From Heyndrickxia sporothermodurans (GTDB lineage: Bacteria; Bacillota; Bacilli; Bacillales; Bacillaceae_C): DNA of 54,072 nt. The notes under the pieces were generated by a model. That model was not told where the DNA came from, did not search any database, and was given only the letters and a program-made list of their open reading frames with translations. Positions 1 through 8,128 of this stretch are shown one piece after another; position 1 is the stretch's first letter; every line of letters starts with the position of its first letter. The translations under genes were made by a program, and so were the position numbers. Where the stretch lies: the NCBI GenBank assembly GCA_018333075.1, contig BORH01000025.1:1-54072 (forward strand), in the 5' to 3' direction.

Positions 1-79
1 GACAAAAATAAGGGCAGAAATAGCCCTTATCCGTATCTAAAACCAGACCTTTTGGATATTCTAAAAACCAAAATGAAAA

Positions 80-122
80 GGGTGCTCAAAAAGTCGTTAT
101 TTAACGACCTTTTGAGTCACCC
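80..122 (-). terminator. Terminator-like hairpin after the first YjcZ gene
   Basis: A long stem pairs gggtg/cacc and ctcaaaa..gtcgtta/taacgac..ttttgag. Read on the minus strand it is followed by a T-rich tract, so it fits an intrinsic terminator for the gene at 144-260. A second small stem at 8-30 (ataagggc/gcccttat) lies just beyond it. Confidence 0.6.
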
Positions 123-143
123 TCTTTAAAAAAAGTATTTCGC

Positions 144-260
144 TTAACACCAAGCAGATAATACAATGATTAACAAAATAAATAACACAACAATTAATAC
201 AAAAGTACTTCCGCCGTAGGATGTTCCACCGTAACTATAACCGCCAGTTCCACACCACAT
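144..260 (-). CDS. YjcZ family small membrane protein
   Basis: This 38-residue protein starts with a short Gly/Tyr/Thr-rich stretch (MWCGTGGYSYGG...) followed by one hydrophobic segment of about 18 residues ([15 protein letters not shown]). That is the layout of the YjcZ/YhcN-like tiny proteins usually annotated as sporulation proteins in Bacillus. The molecular role of the family is unknown; a place in the spore membrane or coat is the usual assumption. A GGTGGTG-like ribosome binding site precedes the ATG at 258-260. A second family member lies just upstream on the same strand (327-434) and a third at 21774-21938. Confidence 0.8.
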   Translation of the reverse strand: MWCGTGGYSYGGTSYGGSTFVLIVVLFILLIIVLSAWC

Positions 261-326
261 ATTTTGTCACCACCATACTAATTAATGTTTGTTCAAAAAT
301 ATGAAAGTTGGTACATAAAGGCTTAA

Positions 327-434
327 TTAATAACCACCATAACCACCACTCATAAATGATGCACCTACAATAATAAGCAAAATAAACAATACAACAATCA
401 AAGCAAATGCTGATCCCATTCCTGTTCCTCCCAT
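327..434 (-). CDS. YjcZ family small membrane protein
   Basis: This 35-residue protein has an N-terminal glycine-rich start, one transmembrane stretch ([17 protein letters not shown]) and a Gly/Tyr tail. It is a typical YjcZ-family sporulation peptide. The start is fixed by a near-perfect AGGAGGTG site 7-8 bases upstream of the ATG. A CATANNNTA-type -10 element (CATACTATA, rc of 491-499) lies about 50 bases upstream of the start, in keeping with a mother-cell sigma factor. The -35 AC is only 15 bases away, so the match is imperfect. Function beyond family membership is unknown. Confidence 0.82.
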   Translation of the reverse strand: MGGTGMGSAFALIVVLFILLIIVGASFMSGGYGGY

Positions 435-490
435 AATATTAACACCTCCTATTGATGTTTGAAGGATGCTAAATATGCAATCCTTTAAGA

Positions 491-499
491 TATAGTATG
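491..499 (-). promoter_or_regulatory. Possible sigma-K/E-type -10 for the YjcZ gene
   Basis: The minus strand reads CATACTATA, matching the CATANNNTA -10 used by sigma-K and sigma-E. It lies about 57 bases upstream of the ATG at 434. The spacing to an upstream AC (15 bases) is one short of the usual 16-17, so this is tentative. Confidence 0.4.
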
Positions 500-601
500 T
501 AAGTTTAAAAATTTGTAGTGGACAAACACATAGAATAGGAAAAAATCGTCACCTACCTAATAGATTTATTATTTATATACATATGTCTTATTAAAAATTG
601 G

Positions 602-632
602 GTAGAGCGTATGTTTAATACATACGCTCTAC
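602..632. repeat. Perfect 13-bp inverted repeat, operator- or terminator-like
   Basis: GTAGAGCGTATGT (602-614) is followed after a 5-base spacer by its exact complement (620-632). There is no T-run on the plus strand. It ends one base before a ribosome-binding-site-like aaaggtga and the relic ATG at 647. The symmetry and length resemble operators of dimeric repressors such as the TetR family. On the minus strand it is followed by a short T-rich stretch, so a terminator is the alternative. Confidence 0.55.
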
Positions 633-646
633 AAAGGTGATACTTT

Positions 647-816
647 ATGAAATCTGGGAAGTATACGGAAGCTTAATAACACCTTATGTAGTTTAAATAA
701 AATGGATTGGACAAATTTCTTGTATTGCAGAAATTTGGCCTTTATATTATCAAGCTTTTGCAAGCAAAGAAAATGCTGATATTATTAGCAGAATTGAAAA
801 AACAGAGGGAATATAA
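647..816 (+). pseudogene. Decayed small gene remnant
   Basis: An ATG at 647 behind aaaggtga opens a reading frame that stops after 9 codons. A second open stretch in another frame (about 697-816) encodes WPLYYQAFASKENADIIS and ends EKTEG-I-stop. It has no start codon of its own, and a terminator-like hairpin follows at 867-900. This looks like a gene with its 5' signal and terminator still present but the middle scrambled. I do not recognise the original family. The whole 441-1086 stretch holds no intact gene. Confidence 0.35.
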
Positions 817-866
817 CAATTATTATTAAAGAATAATAAGACCATTGTACTTGCCCCGATAAAAAA

Positions 867-900
867 TCCCTTCTCAAAATCGAGAGGGACTTATTTTAAT
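867..900 (+). terminator. Terminator of the decayed gene
   Basis: The stem tccc/ggga plus tctc/gaga with one bulged base is followed by ttattttaatt. It sits 50 bases after the relic stop codon. Confidence 0.5.
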
Positions 901-1086
901 TGAACTAGAGCACCCGTTACTTTAAGTGCAATTATTCACAATCAATTTTCTCCATAGAACTAAGCAATACCTTTTCAAAGTATAGTATTCGTTAATTCAT
1001 AAGAAAACTTCCTTTTCACATTAAAACCAAAAAATATTATATCTCTTCTGTAATTGGGAAATAATACTTGAGAGGTGAATGAATAT

Positions 1087-2090
1087 ATGGATACGGAAAA
1101 ATTAAAACTTACATCTTCTGAAATAGGTTCCTTATGGGGTGAGTATGTAAACGGAACAGCGATAGATGTAATAAATAGATATATGGACTCGACTATTGAA
1201 GATGAAGCAATAAAAAATGTTTTTGATGAAGATCTCAAGACATTCGAAAAACAAAAGAAGAAAATCATCCCATTTTTTGAGAGTGAAGGATTTCCTGTTC
1301 CAATTGGATTTAATGAATCCGACCTGAATTTAGGAAAACAGAAATTGTTTTCAGATGCATTCTGCCTGAATTATTTACACATAATGACTTTACATGGATT
1401 ATTAGGACATGTCACTGCATTAAGCACTTCTGTTAGAAAAGACTTAAGGGATTTTTACGACAAATGTGATAACGATGCAAAAAAATGTATCACCTAACGA
1501 TTGAGTTATTGCTTGATAAAGGACTTTTTCAGAAAGACCCATTATATTATGCATATGAACAACCTCAATATATTTCAAGCAATGATTTCAAAGATGGTTT
1601 TTTTGGGAGGGGGAGAACTCTTTCTGCTACAGAAATCATTAGTATTTCTTTTAGCCTAAAAAAAAGTATTTTGGCTAAAACACTTTCTATTGCATTCAGT
1701 CAGGTGGCGGAATCCAAAGAAGTAAGAAGTTTTTTAACTAAATCTGAGAAAACTGCTGATAGACAAATAAAATCATTAGCAAAAATACTCCAAGCAGATA
1801 ACTTACCAGTTCCAAAATCATTGGAAACTGAAGTGACAATTTCAACTGACTCTCCATTTTCTGATAAGCTATTAATGTATCACATGGGATTTTTGTTTCA
1901 AGTTGCACAAACCTATCATGGGGCAGGTCTTGCAACAGCTATGCGAACAGACCTTGTTACCACTTATGAGTCGACTATCTTACAAAATCTTGTAGTTACA
2001 AAAAATTGGTTTAATGTTATGGTAAAAAATAAATGGTTAGAACAACCTCCACTTGCACCTAATAGAACAGAAATTGCAAAACAAAAATGA
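1087..2090 (+). pseudogene. DUF3231 family protein, split by a frameshift
   Basis: The region encodes a DUF3231 protein, a family of about 330-340 residues with two similar helical halves found in spore formers; its function is unknown. The first half (from ATG 1087, RBS gagaggtg at 1070-1077) reads KLTSSEIGSLWGEYV and then hits a stop at 1495-1497. The second half continues from 1485 in the +1 frame (MYHLTIELLLDKGL... to QPPLAPNRTEIAKQK). The break lies at a run of seven A residues (1479-1485); one extra A would restore a single reading frame of about 335 codons. An intact homologue lies at 30136-31158 and shows the same motifs (LTSAEIGKLWATY, PPFSDKLMLYHK). A GTG at 1075 is an alternative start but falls inside the ribosome binding site. 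The break may be a true mutation, a homopolymer sequencing error or a slippage site. Confidence 0.85.
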
Positions 2091-2092
2091 AA

Positions 2093-2130
2093 AAAATGCC
2101 CTTTCAAATCGGTGGGCATTTTATTTTTTG
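2093..2130 (+). terminator. Terminator after the DUF3231 gene
   Basis: The stem aaaatgccc (2093-2101) pairs with gggcatttt (2114-2122) and is followed by a T-rich tract. Confidence 0.8.
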
Positions 2131-2330
2131 GAAAATATTTCTACCATTAACCTGTCAGTTAATTTAATAAGTAAAGAGACTCATCTCAATTACTTACAGG
2201 AAATCGCCTTTTTTACTTTATTGATAGTGCAAAACCTTAGCTTTATAGCGTTGTAGCGGTGCCTCAAATAGCGTTTAATAATTTACCTTCATATATATAC
2301 ATAATCTTCGTTATTGGAAGTGAAATGAGC

Positions 2331-2876
2331 TTACACATCCAAGCTGTTGATGATAGCTAATATTTGATGATCTGTCCATTTGCCATTAATCTTTAGATTT
2401 TCTTTAGCTATACCTTCTTTTTTAAACCCTACTTTTTCTAATACACGAATAGATGCTATATTGTCAGGCATAGCTCCTGCTTCAATTCTATGTAGTTTTA
2501 ATTCTCTAAAAGCAAAGTCTACAACAAGTTGAAGAGCTTCTGTTGTATAGCCCTTTGCATTATACTCCTTATCTAAAGTAAATCCCGTATAACAGCTTTG
2601 GACGTTTCCTCTAGTAATTTGAGTTAATGAAATGTCTCCGATAAGTTTATCAGTTGCTTTTAAAAAGATTCCAAAAGCATATACTTGCCCTTCCTTTGTC
2701 TTTTTTAATACCTGTTCAATGCGTATTTTTTGATGTTCTTCTGTATAAAAGACTTCTGGGAGTAATGGGCAAACTCGTTGGAAAAATTCGCGATTTCTAG
2801 TATGCAATTTAGCTAACTCGCTGGCGTCAGAAATCTTAAAAAGTCGAACATATATTTGTTGTCCTTCTAGTTTCAT
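2331..2876 (-). CDS. GNAT acetyltransferase, RimJ/RimL type
   Basis: This 181-residue protein has the N-terminal arginine-rich strand (IYVRLFKISDASELAKLH) and the acetyl-CoA-binding region (GFTLDKEYNAKGYTTEAL) of the GNAT fold. The downstream PDNIASIRVLEKVGFKKEG motif is characteristic of RimJ/RimL-like N-acetyltransferases. Such enzymes acetylate protein N-termini or small amines using acetyl-CoA in the cytoplasm; the substrate cannot be told from sequence. The length matches the family. The ATG has a good GGAGGGG site about 5 bases upstream. It stands alone on the minus strand. Confidence 0.85.
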   Translation of the reverse strand: MKLEGQQIYVRLFKISDASELAKLHTRNREFFQRVCPLLPEVFYTEEHQKIRIEQVLKKTKEGQVYAFGIFLKATDKLIGDISLTQITRGNVQSCYTGFTLDKEYNAKGYTTEALQLVVDFAFRELKLHRIEAGAMPDNIASIRVLEKVGFKKEGIAKENLKINGKWTDHQILAIINSLDV

Positions 2877-2969
2877 GAAACCCCTCCGATATTCTTTTAA
2901 AACAATTTTATGATGGTTAATGAAAGAAAAGAATAACGAAAATCGTTTTCAATTCAAATTAACATAACG

Positions 2970-3095
2970 TCATTTTATCAGTAGTAAACAATGAATAGAT
3001 TTTTCGGTATGGAGGTTTGGATTTTTTAGGTTATGGGCATTTGGTGCTACCTCTTTCTCAATAACTTTTTGTTCACTTACGGGAATATACTTCAT
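2970..3095 (-). CDS. Possible small protein of unknown function
   Basis: A 41-codon frame starts at ATG 3093-3095 behind an agagagtg sequence and begins MKYIPVSEQKVIEKEV. It is the only candidate in the 2877-3360 gap. I recognise no family and there is no membrane segment. It could be a real short gene, the 5' remnant of a larger one or chance. The rest of the gap shows only AT-rich DNA with an imperfect gagaac/gttctc inverted repeat near 3149-3186. Confidence 0.3.
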   Translation of the reverse strand: MKYIPVSEQKVIEKEVAPNAHNLKNPNLHTEKSIHCLLLIK

Positions 3096-3360
3096 TTGTA
3101 TCACTCTCTTTTTATCTTCTATTATATATAAACACTTGGTGTTATCTGAGAACGAATAGTAACGTTTTGAAACTAATTTGTTCTCAAAGATAGTATTAAC
3201 CCCCTTAATGAAATAATAGAAGTTGCACTATCTAATGAAATCAGCATTGAGATTAGCTAGTAAGCTAGTATCATTTTATTTTTTTATAGCGGACCAAATT
3301 GAAATTTGATAATATTTACTTATGCATGTTTTGCATGGAATTTAGAAGAAAGGTGAAATC

Positions 3361-4158
3361 ATGAAAACCACTATTACAATTGCATCCGTTCTCCTTCTAC
3401 TTGGAGGTTGTAGCTGGGGACAGAATAATGATTCAATAACTTCATCAGAAAATAAAGTAACCCAATCACAAAATAATATTAATAGTAATCAGAAACATCA
3501 GCAAGTTGATCCAGACTTAATGCTAGAATCAAAATTCTTTAATCAAGTGAAAATTGTCAACGGTGTAAATATGATAGAAAACTCTTCAAATGTACTTTCA
3601 CTTGTTAATAAACAATATTCAATTGGTAGTTATGAACCAAAAGATTTAGTTCGTCCTAAAGTACAATTTTCTTTTGGAAATCAAGATATCGAGAAAAGTT
3701 ATATGAGAAAAGAAGCTGCCACTGCTTTAGAAAATATGTTTAAGTCTGCAGAAAAGAATGGTATTCAGTTATTTGCGTCGTCTGGTTATCGTTCCTATGA
3801 AAGACAAAAAGCTTTACTGGATGCTGAGATCGCGAATGTTGGAAAACAAAAAGCTGTACAAGCAGTTGCAAATCCTGGACAAAGTGAGCATCAAACAGGT
3901 CTTGCAATGGATATTACAAGTGAAAGTGAGAACTTTTTATTGACAGAAAACTTCGGAAAGCATAAAGATGGAATTTGGCTTCGTGAACATGCACACGAGT
4001 TTGGTTTTATTTTAAGGTATCCAAAAGGAAAAGAAAAAGTAACAGGTTATGAATATGAGCCATGGCATTTCCGCTATGTTGGGAAAAAGCATGCTTCAGT
4101 CATTTATAAAAATGATTGGACATTAGAAGAGTATTTTCAACATGTGAAAAAAATGTAA
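3361..4158 (+). CDS. D-Ala-D-Ala carboxypeptidase lipoprotein (M15B, LdcB/VanY-like)
   Basis: This secreted 265-residue lipoprotein has a signal peptide ending in the lipobox LLGGC (Cys at about 17), then an Asn/Gln-rich linker. The peptidase M15B catalytic domain spans about residues 115-255. The zinc-binding and catalytic signature is visible as SEHQTGLAMDIT and EPWHFRYVG, with the preceding SSGYRSYERQ. Family members trim the C-terminal D-alanine or the L,D bond of peptidoglycan stem peptides (VanY, LdcB/YodJ). It would act on the outer face of the membrane. The start is supported by gaaaggtg 6 bases upstream. A terminator follows immediately, so the gene is probably monocistronic. Confidence 0.9.
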   Translation: MKTTITIASVLLLLGGCSWGQNNDSITSSENKVTQSQNNINSNQKHQQVDPDLMLESKFFNQVKIVNGVNMIENSSNVLSLVNKQYSIGSYEPKDLVRPKVQFSFGNQDIEKSYMRKEAATALENMFKSAEKNGIQLFASSGYRSYERQKALLDAEIANVGKQKAVQAVANPGQSEHQTGLAMDITSESENFLLTENFGKHKDGIWLREHAHEFGFILRYPKGKEKVTGYEYEPWHFRYVGKKHASVIYKNDWTLEEYFQHVKKM

Positions 4159-4180
4159 AGCAGGCGTAGCCTGCTTTTTC
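4157..4180 (+). terminator. Terminator after the M15 carboxypeptidase
   Basis: The 9-bp stem aaagcaggc/gcctgcttt with loop gta and a T-run overlaps the stop codon. Confidence 0.9.
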
Positions 4181-4297
4181 TATCATTTCAACACAAATAA
4201 TATAAGTGAAAAAGCTGTTCTTTCTAAAATAATAAAAAGCTGATAAAATAAAGAAGTTAGCATTCTTGTTTTTTGAAAATTTTTCGAAAACTACTTA

Positions 4298-5788
4298 GTG
4301 GAACTGGGTATGAAAGTGGTGAAAGTCTTGGATAATGATAAACATGAAGTTGATTCACATGAAGGACAAACAAATGGTTACATACGAATAAGAAAATTTA
4401 AATTTGTCATGCTTATTTTTGTATTGGTTTTTGCTACTGCTGGCATTACAACATTTGCTTTAGCATTTGGTGATGAGAAGGCGGTAAAAGTTGGTGTAAA
4501 TCAAAGAACAGAGTTCAATAAATTATATGATGCTTATGATCAATTGAAAAAAAATTATTATAAGGATTTAGATAATGAGACATTAGTAAATGGAGCCATC
4601 AATGGGATGCTAGACTCTTTAAAAGATCCTTATTCTGATTACATGACAAAAGATGAAGCTGAGAAATTTCACGAAAGTATTTCTTCATCCTTTCAAGGAA
4701 TAGGTGCAGAAATTCAGGCAAAAGATGGTTTTATTGTAGTTGTATCACCAATTAAGGGTTCCCCAGCTGAAAAAGCTGGAATCAAGCCAAATGATAAAAT
4801 TTTATCAGTGGATGGTAAAAGCATTCGAGGGATGAGTGCTAATGAAGCTGTTCTATTAATTCGCGGGAAGAAAGGAACGAAAGTGAATTTAACCATTCAA
4901 CGAGCGGGCACACATGAAACCTCTCAGTTATCAATTATTAGAGACGATATTCCAATGAATACCGTTTATTCTGAAATGATGAAAAATGGCGTTGCGAAGA
5001 TTCAAATTACAAGTTTCTCTGAAAATACTTATAATGAACTTGTAACTGCCTTAAAAGATATGGATGCAAAAGGGATGAAATCTCTTGTAATTGATTTAAG
5101 ACAAAACCCTGGAGGTTTACTTGATCAAGCCATAAAGATGACAAATTTATTTGTACCAGAAGGCAAAAAAATTGTACAGATAGAAGACAAGGATGGTAAG
5201 AAGGAAGAGATAGTTGCCGAGGGTGGTAAAAAAATTGATGTACCTGTGGCAGTAATAATCGATAATGGTAGTGCGAGTGCTTCCGAAATTTTTGCTGCAG
5301 CTTTGAGTGAATCTGCTGGTATTCCATTAGTTGGGCAAAAATCCTTCGGAAAAGGGACGGTTCAAACAGCAAGTGACTTTAAGGATGGATCTAATCTGAA
5401 ATTAACGACAGCTAAATGGTTGACTCCAGATTCAAATTGGATTCATCAAAAAGGAATCACTCCTAATTATCTAGTTAGTTTACCAAAATATGCCGAGCTA
5501 CCAATTATTAATCCAGATACTAAATTAAAGGTATCTTCGTTATCAAATGAGGTTAAAGCAGCAGAAGAAATGTTAAAAGCTTTACACTATAATCCTGGAA
5601 AAGTAGATGGATATTATGACGAACAGACAAAAAAAGCAGTAAAGGCTTTTCAAAAGGATGAAAAATTGAAAGTAAATGGTATTCTTCAAGGTGAAACAAC
5701 CATTCGATTGATGAATAAGATAAGAGAAGTAATTATCAAAAATGATACTCAAGTGAAAAAGGCTATGAGTATTTTAAAAAGCAAATAA
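4298..5788 (+). CDS. S41 carboxy-terminal processing protease (CtpA/CtpB-like)
   Basis: This membrane-anchored serine protease of 496 residues has a transmembrane segment at about 35-57. A PDZ domain lies at about 125-200 (GIGAEIQ...GSPAEKAGIKPNDKILSV). The S41 catalytic core carries IDNGSASASE (serine region near 325-329) and FGKGTVQ (catalytic Lys352). A C-terminal peptidoglycan-binding_1 domain (about 415-475) ends the fold. In B. subtilis CtpB cleaves SpoIVFA to trigger sigma-K activation; CtpA is a general paralogue. Which one this represents cannot be decided from sequence alone. The start is uncertain: GTG 4298, ATG 4310 or a later TTG are possible and none has a clear ribosome binding site. 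A strong terminator follows. Confidence 0.88.
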   Translation: MELGMKVVKVLDNDKHEVDSHEGQTNGYIRIRKFKFVMLIFVLVFATAGITTFALAFGDEKAVKVGVNQRTEFNKLYDAYDQLKKNYYKDLDNETLVNGAINGMLDSLKDPYSDYMTKDEAEKFHESISSSFQGIGAEIQAKDGFIVVVSPIKGSPAEKAGIKPNDKILSVDGKSIRGMSANEAVLLIRGKKGTKVNLTIQRAGTHETSQLSIIRDDIPMNTVYSEMMKNGVAKIQITSFSENTYNELVTALKDMDAKGMKSLVIDLRQNPGGLLDQAIKMTNLFVPEGKKIVQIEDKDGKKEEIVAEGGKKIDVPVAVIIDNGSASASEIFAAALSESAGIPLVGQKSFGKGTVQTASDFKDGSNLKLTTAKWLTPDSNWIHQKGITPNYLVSLPKYAELPIINPDTKLKVSSLSNEVKAAEEMLKALHYNPGKVDGYYDEQTKKAVKAFQKDEKLKVNGILQGETTIRLMNKIREVIIKNDTQVKKAMSILKSK

Positions 5789-5796
5789 GATTTTAG

Positions 5797-5826
5797 AGGC
5801 TGACTATTTCTGTCAGCCTTTTTTTA
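5797..5826 (+). terminator. Terminator after the S41 protease
   Basis: The 8-bp stem aggctgac (5797-5804)/gtcagcct (5812-5819) is followed by seven or more T. Confidence 0.9.
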
Positions 5827-5898
5827 AAACTTAAGTTTTTTTCAATGATTCTTTATAGTAAAATGGAAAGGAAGGTCTTAAGGAGAGGGATAAGTCAA

Positions 5899-6336
5899 AT
5901 GGATAATGAATTAAATGAACTCGAACTACTATTTCGAAATGTATATAGAAAATTAAAAGATCAATTTAATCAAATTATGAATGAATATGTTACTACTAAT
6001 GAATATATGGTAATGAAATTGATGTTAAATGGTAAAATGCGTGTGACGGATTTATCAAAAACACTACAAGTGTCAGCAAGCCATATAACTAGTATTACAG
6101 ACTCACTAGTTCAAAAAAAATTAGTTGAAAGAGAAAGATCAAGTAAAGATAGAAGAGTGGTTGATTTGAGTTTAACTACTGAAGGTATTGATTTAATTAA
6201 AGAGTTAAATGTTATCAACTCCAAGTTTATCCAAGATAAATTTAAAATTTTTTCAACAAAAGAAAAAACTGATCTAATTTATTTATTAAATAAATTAGAA
6301 GAGCAGTTAAGTATAAAAAAAAATGATCCCATTTGA
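5899..6336 (+). CDS. MarR family transcriptional regulator
   Basis: This 145-residue winged-helix regulator shows the MarR arrangement: N-terminal dimerisation helices and a DNA-recognition helix (MRVTDLSKTLQVSASHITS). The wing has the hallmark DRRVVDLSLTTEG, and a C-terminal helix completes the dimer interface. MarR proteins bind inverted repeats near promoters and usually respond to small molecules. The start at ATG 5899 is chosen because aggagaggg (5881-5889) sits 9-10 bases upstream; an upstream in-frame ATG at 5845 lacks a site. No transporter or enzyme gene is adjacent, so its target cannot be named. The stop codon lies inside a two-way terminator hairpin shared with the next gene. Confidence 0.88.
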   Translation: MDNELNELELLFRNVYRKLKDQFNQIMNEYVTTNEYMVMKLMLNGKMRVTDLSKTLQVSASHITSITDSLVQKKLVERERSSKDRRVVDLSLTTEGIDLIKELNVINSKFIQDKFKIFSTKEKTDLIYLLNKLEEQLSIKKNDPI

Positions 6337-6350
6337 GAAGTGGGGTCATT
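6322..6350. terminator. Bidirectional terminator overlapping two stop codons
   Basis: The stem aatgatccc (6322-6330)/ggggtcatt (6342-6350) has an A-run on its left and a T-rich right flank. It contains the stop of the MarR gene (6334-6336) and of the convergent zinc-ribbon gene (6346-6348). Confidence 0.8.
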
Positions 6351-6591
6351 TCATATTTTCGCCGAATTTTAAAAACGTTTTTTCATCCTCTATCAATCCA
6401 CAGGCACCACATTGAACTCGATAATCTGGTCCCTTATAAGGCAAATGAAACAGATCCTGCGCATGACTTCCGTAATCTTCAATTACCTCGCCTGATTGGG
6501 GATCCATTTTCACTGCTTGTGGGACTTGTTGTATAATATTAAAACGTGTACGATTGGTTTTACAATTAGGGCAGCAATACGGTCCGTGCAT
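6346..6591 (-). CDS. Small zinc-ribbon protein of unknown function
   Basis: This 81-residue protein has two CxxC knuckles, YCCPNCK near the N-terminus and VQCGACG near the C-terminus, expected to bind one zinc ion. I believe this is a conserved Bacillus protein but do not know a proven function. The ATG at 6589-6591 is chosen over an upstream TTG because a ggaggt site lies about 10 bases before it. The TTG would overlap that site. It converges on the MarR gene with only 9 bases between stop codons. Confidence 0.75.
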   Translation of the reverse strand: MHGPYCCPNCKTNRTRFNIIQQVPQAVKMDPQSGEVIEDYGSHAQDLFHLPYKGPDYRVQCGACGLIEDEKTFLKFGENMK

Positions 6592-6710
6592 ATACCTGGA
6601 TACCTCCAAAAAATAAAATTATCTATACTGACTTTATTAGGATCTCAATAAATATCATAACCAAATATGTAATGATTTATGAATAGTAATAATAAAGGAG
6701 AAAACAGCAC

Positions 6711-6977
6711 ATGAATGAGTCGAGACTACTTGAAGTATATTTAAGTATTTGGAATAATAGAAAATCTCAAAAAGGATCCAATTCTCCTGAAGATAGTTTA
6801 AGAAAGTTAGTTATAATAGAACTTTTGGATGAACAAACTCATCCTCGCATCAGAAAATCTGTTGAAGTTAAATTTTATTATGCAGTAAAACGCATAGTAG
6901 AATCCTCATTAAATGATTCCGAAAAAACGGCATTAATTCAATATTATATAAATGTTATGAGTGAAAAAAGTCATTAG
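6711..6977 (+). CDS. Hypothetical protein, 88 residues
   Basis: This is a soluble, mostly helical, charged protein with no motif I recognise. Its start is well supported by aaaggag about 11 bases upstream of the ATG. A weak hairpin with a T-rich tail (about 6969-6999) follows. It stands alone between the zinc-ribbon gene and the CAP-domain gene. Confidence 0.7.
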   Translation: MNESRLLEVYLSIWNNRKSQKGSNSPEDSLRKLVIIELLDEQTHPRIRKSVEVKFYYAVKRIVESSLNDSEKTALIQYYINVMSEKSH

Positions 6978-7322
6978 TATTCTAATGGCTTTTTATTTAA
7001 TCTTACGAAAATAATTGAAACCTAATTGAAATATTCGTTATATACATCCCTCCTTAGAAAATCTGTCAATAGTAAAATGGTGTTAATATATGGTTCGTGT
7101 AGTATGTATCTGGATATTTTTCTAATGAAAGGATTTAAATTCTATTAAGATAAATTTACTATAAACTAAGCTTTTAAACTTTTATTAGCAATGAAAATGA
7201 AGTATTCAATCAATAAATCTATTTTTATAGTATTCTCTTCCAAATATATTACAAAAAACGTATGATATGATTTTTGTGCAAGACAAAACAGACAAGCAGA
7301 AATCAAGGAGGAGAAATATTCC
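6978..7322. other. Gene-free AT-rich intergenic region
   Basis: Apart from the weak terminator at the left end and the ribosome binding site of the next gene (aaggagga near 7306-7313) I see no gene. No clear promoter can be defended, although several TATAAT-like strings occur. Confidence 0.6.
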
Positions 7323-8051
7323 ATGAAAAAGACTTTAATTACAACTGCAACTGCATTTGCACTTCTTGCAACTCCATTTATGAATAAAGCAGATGCTGCT
7401 TCACTTCAAAATGATTCAAATAAATCTATTAAAGTAGCACAATATGAATATAAAGCAAATAATATCCAGGATGCACAGGCATGGATCAATCAAATGATGT
7501 CAAAATATCATATTGATTGCAACAATGTAAACAAAGTTCCTGCAAACAGTCAGCAAGCTAAACCATCAGAACAAAAACCAGCTGTAAATCAAAATAAACC
7601 ATCAACAAATCAATCAAGCAAGCCGGCTTCAACAAAGCCAACGAATAATGAAAATCAACAAGCTACAAATTCACTAAATGCTTTTGAAAAGCAAGTAGTT
7701 GATTTAACTAATAAAGAACGTGCAAAAAATGGTTTATCAGCATTAAAAATTGATACAGAATTAAGTAAAGTAGCACGTATCAAATCAAATGACATGGCTA
7801 CTAAAAAATATTTTGATCATAACAGCCCAACATATGGATCTCCTTTCGATATGATGAAGAAATTTGGAATTTCTTATCGTTCAGCTGGAGAAAATATTGC
7901 GATGGGTCAACGTTCACCAGAAGAGGTTGTAAAAGCATGGATGAATAGTGAAGGACATCGTGCAAATATATTAAATAAAAACTATACACATATTGGTGTT
8001 GGTTATGTGGAAAATGGAAATTACTGGACTCAAGAATTTATTGGAAAATAA
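7323..8051 (+). CDS. Secreted CAP-domain protein (YkwD-like)
   Basis: This 242-residue protein has an N-terminal signal peptide (MKKTLITTATAFALLATPF, predicted cleavage after ADA). A short helical region and a Gln/Pro/Lys/Asn-rich linker (about 70-115) come next. The C-terminal CAP/SCP domain (about 120-242) includes LTNKERAKNGLSALK, YFDHNSP, SAGENIAMG, GHRANILN and THIGVGY. This is the architecture of B. subtilis YkwD and other CAP proteins of spore formers, some found in coat or exosporium. The biochemical activity of bacterial CAP domains is unsettled. The ribosome binding site (aaggagga) lies about 9 bases upstream. A strong terminator follows. Confidence 0.9.
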   Translation: MKKTLITTATAFALLATPFMNKADAASLQNDSNKSIKVAQYEYKANNIQDAQAWINQMMSKYHIDCNNVNKVPANSQQAKPSEQKPAVNQNKPSTNQSSKPASTKPTNNENQQATNSLNAFEKQVVDLTNKERAKNGLSALKIDTELSKVARIKSNDMATKKYFDHNSPTYGSPFDMMKKFGISYRSAGENIAMGQRSPEEVVKAWMNSEGHRANILNKNYTHIGVGYVENGNYWTQEFIGK

Positions 8052-8063
8052 TAATGTTCATGA

Positions 8064-8099
8064 AGAACCTCCGTTGTATCTGGAGGTTCTTTTTTTTTA
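8064..8099 (+). terminator. Terminator after the CAP gene
   Basis: The 9-bp stem agaacctcc/ggaggttct (8064-8072/8082-8090) is followed by nine T. Confidence 0.92.
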
Positions 8100-8128
8100 T
8101 AAGAAATTAAGGGTTTAAATGATGAAAA

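Noticed and set aside
13-122. Possible rRNA or attenuator structure at the left edge
   Set aside because: The two hairpins are adequately explained as terminators of minus-strand YjcZ genes.
2053-2256. Open frame of 67 codons after the DUF3231 gene
   Set aside because: It starts inside the end of the DUF3231 reading frame, runs through the terminator hairpin and has no ribosome binding site.
5007-5372. Long antisense frame within the S41 protease gene
   Set aside because: It is antisense to a well-conserved gene, low-complexity and lacks a ribosome binding site.
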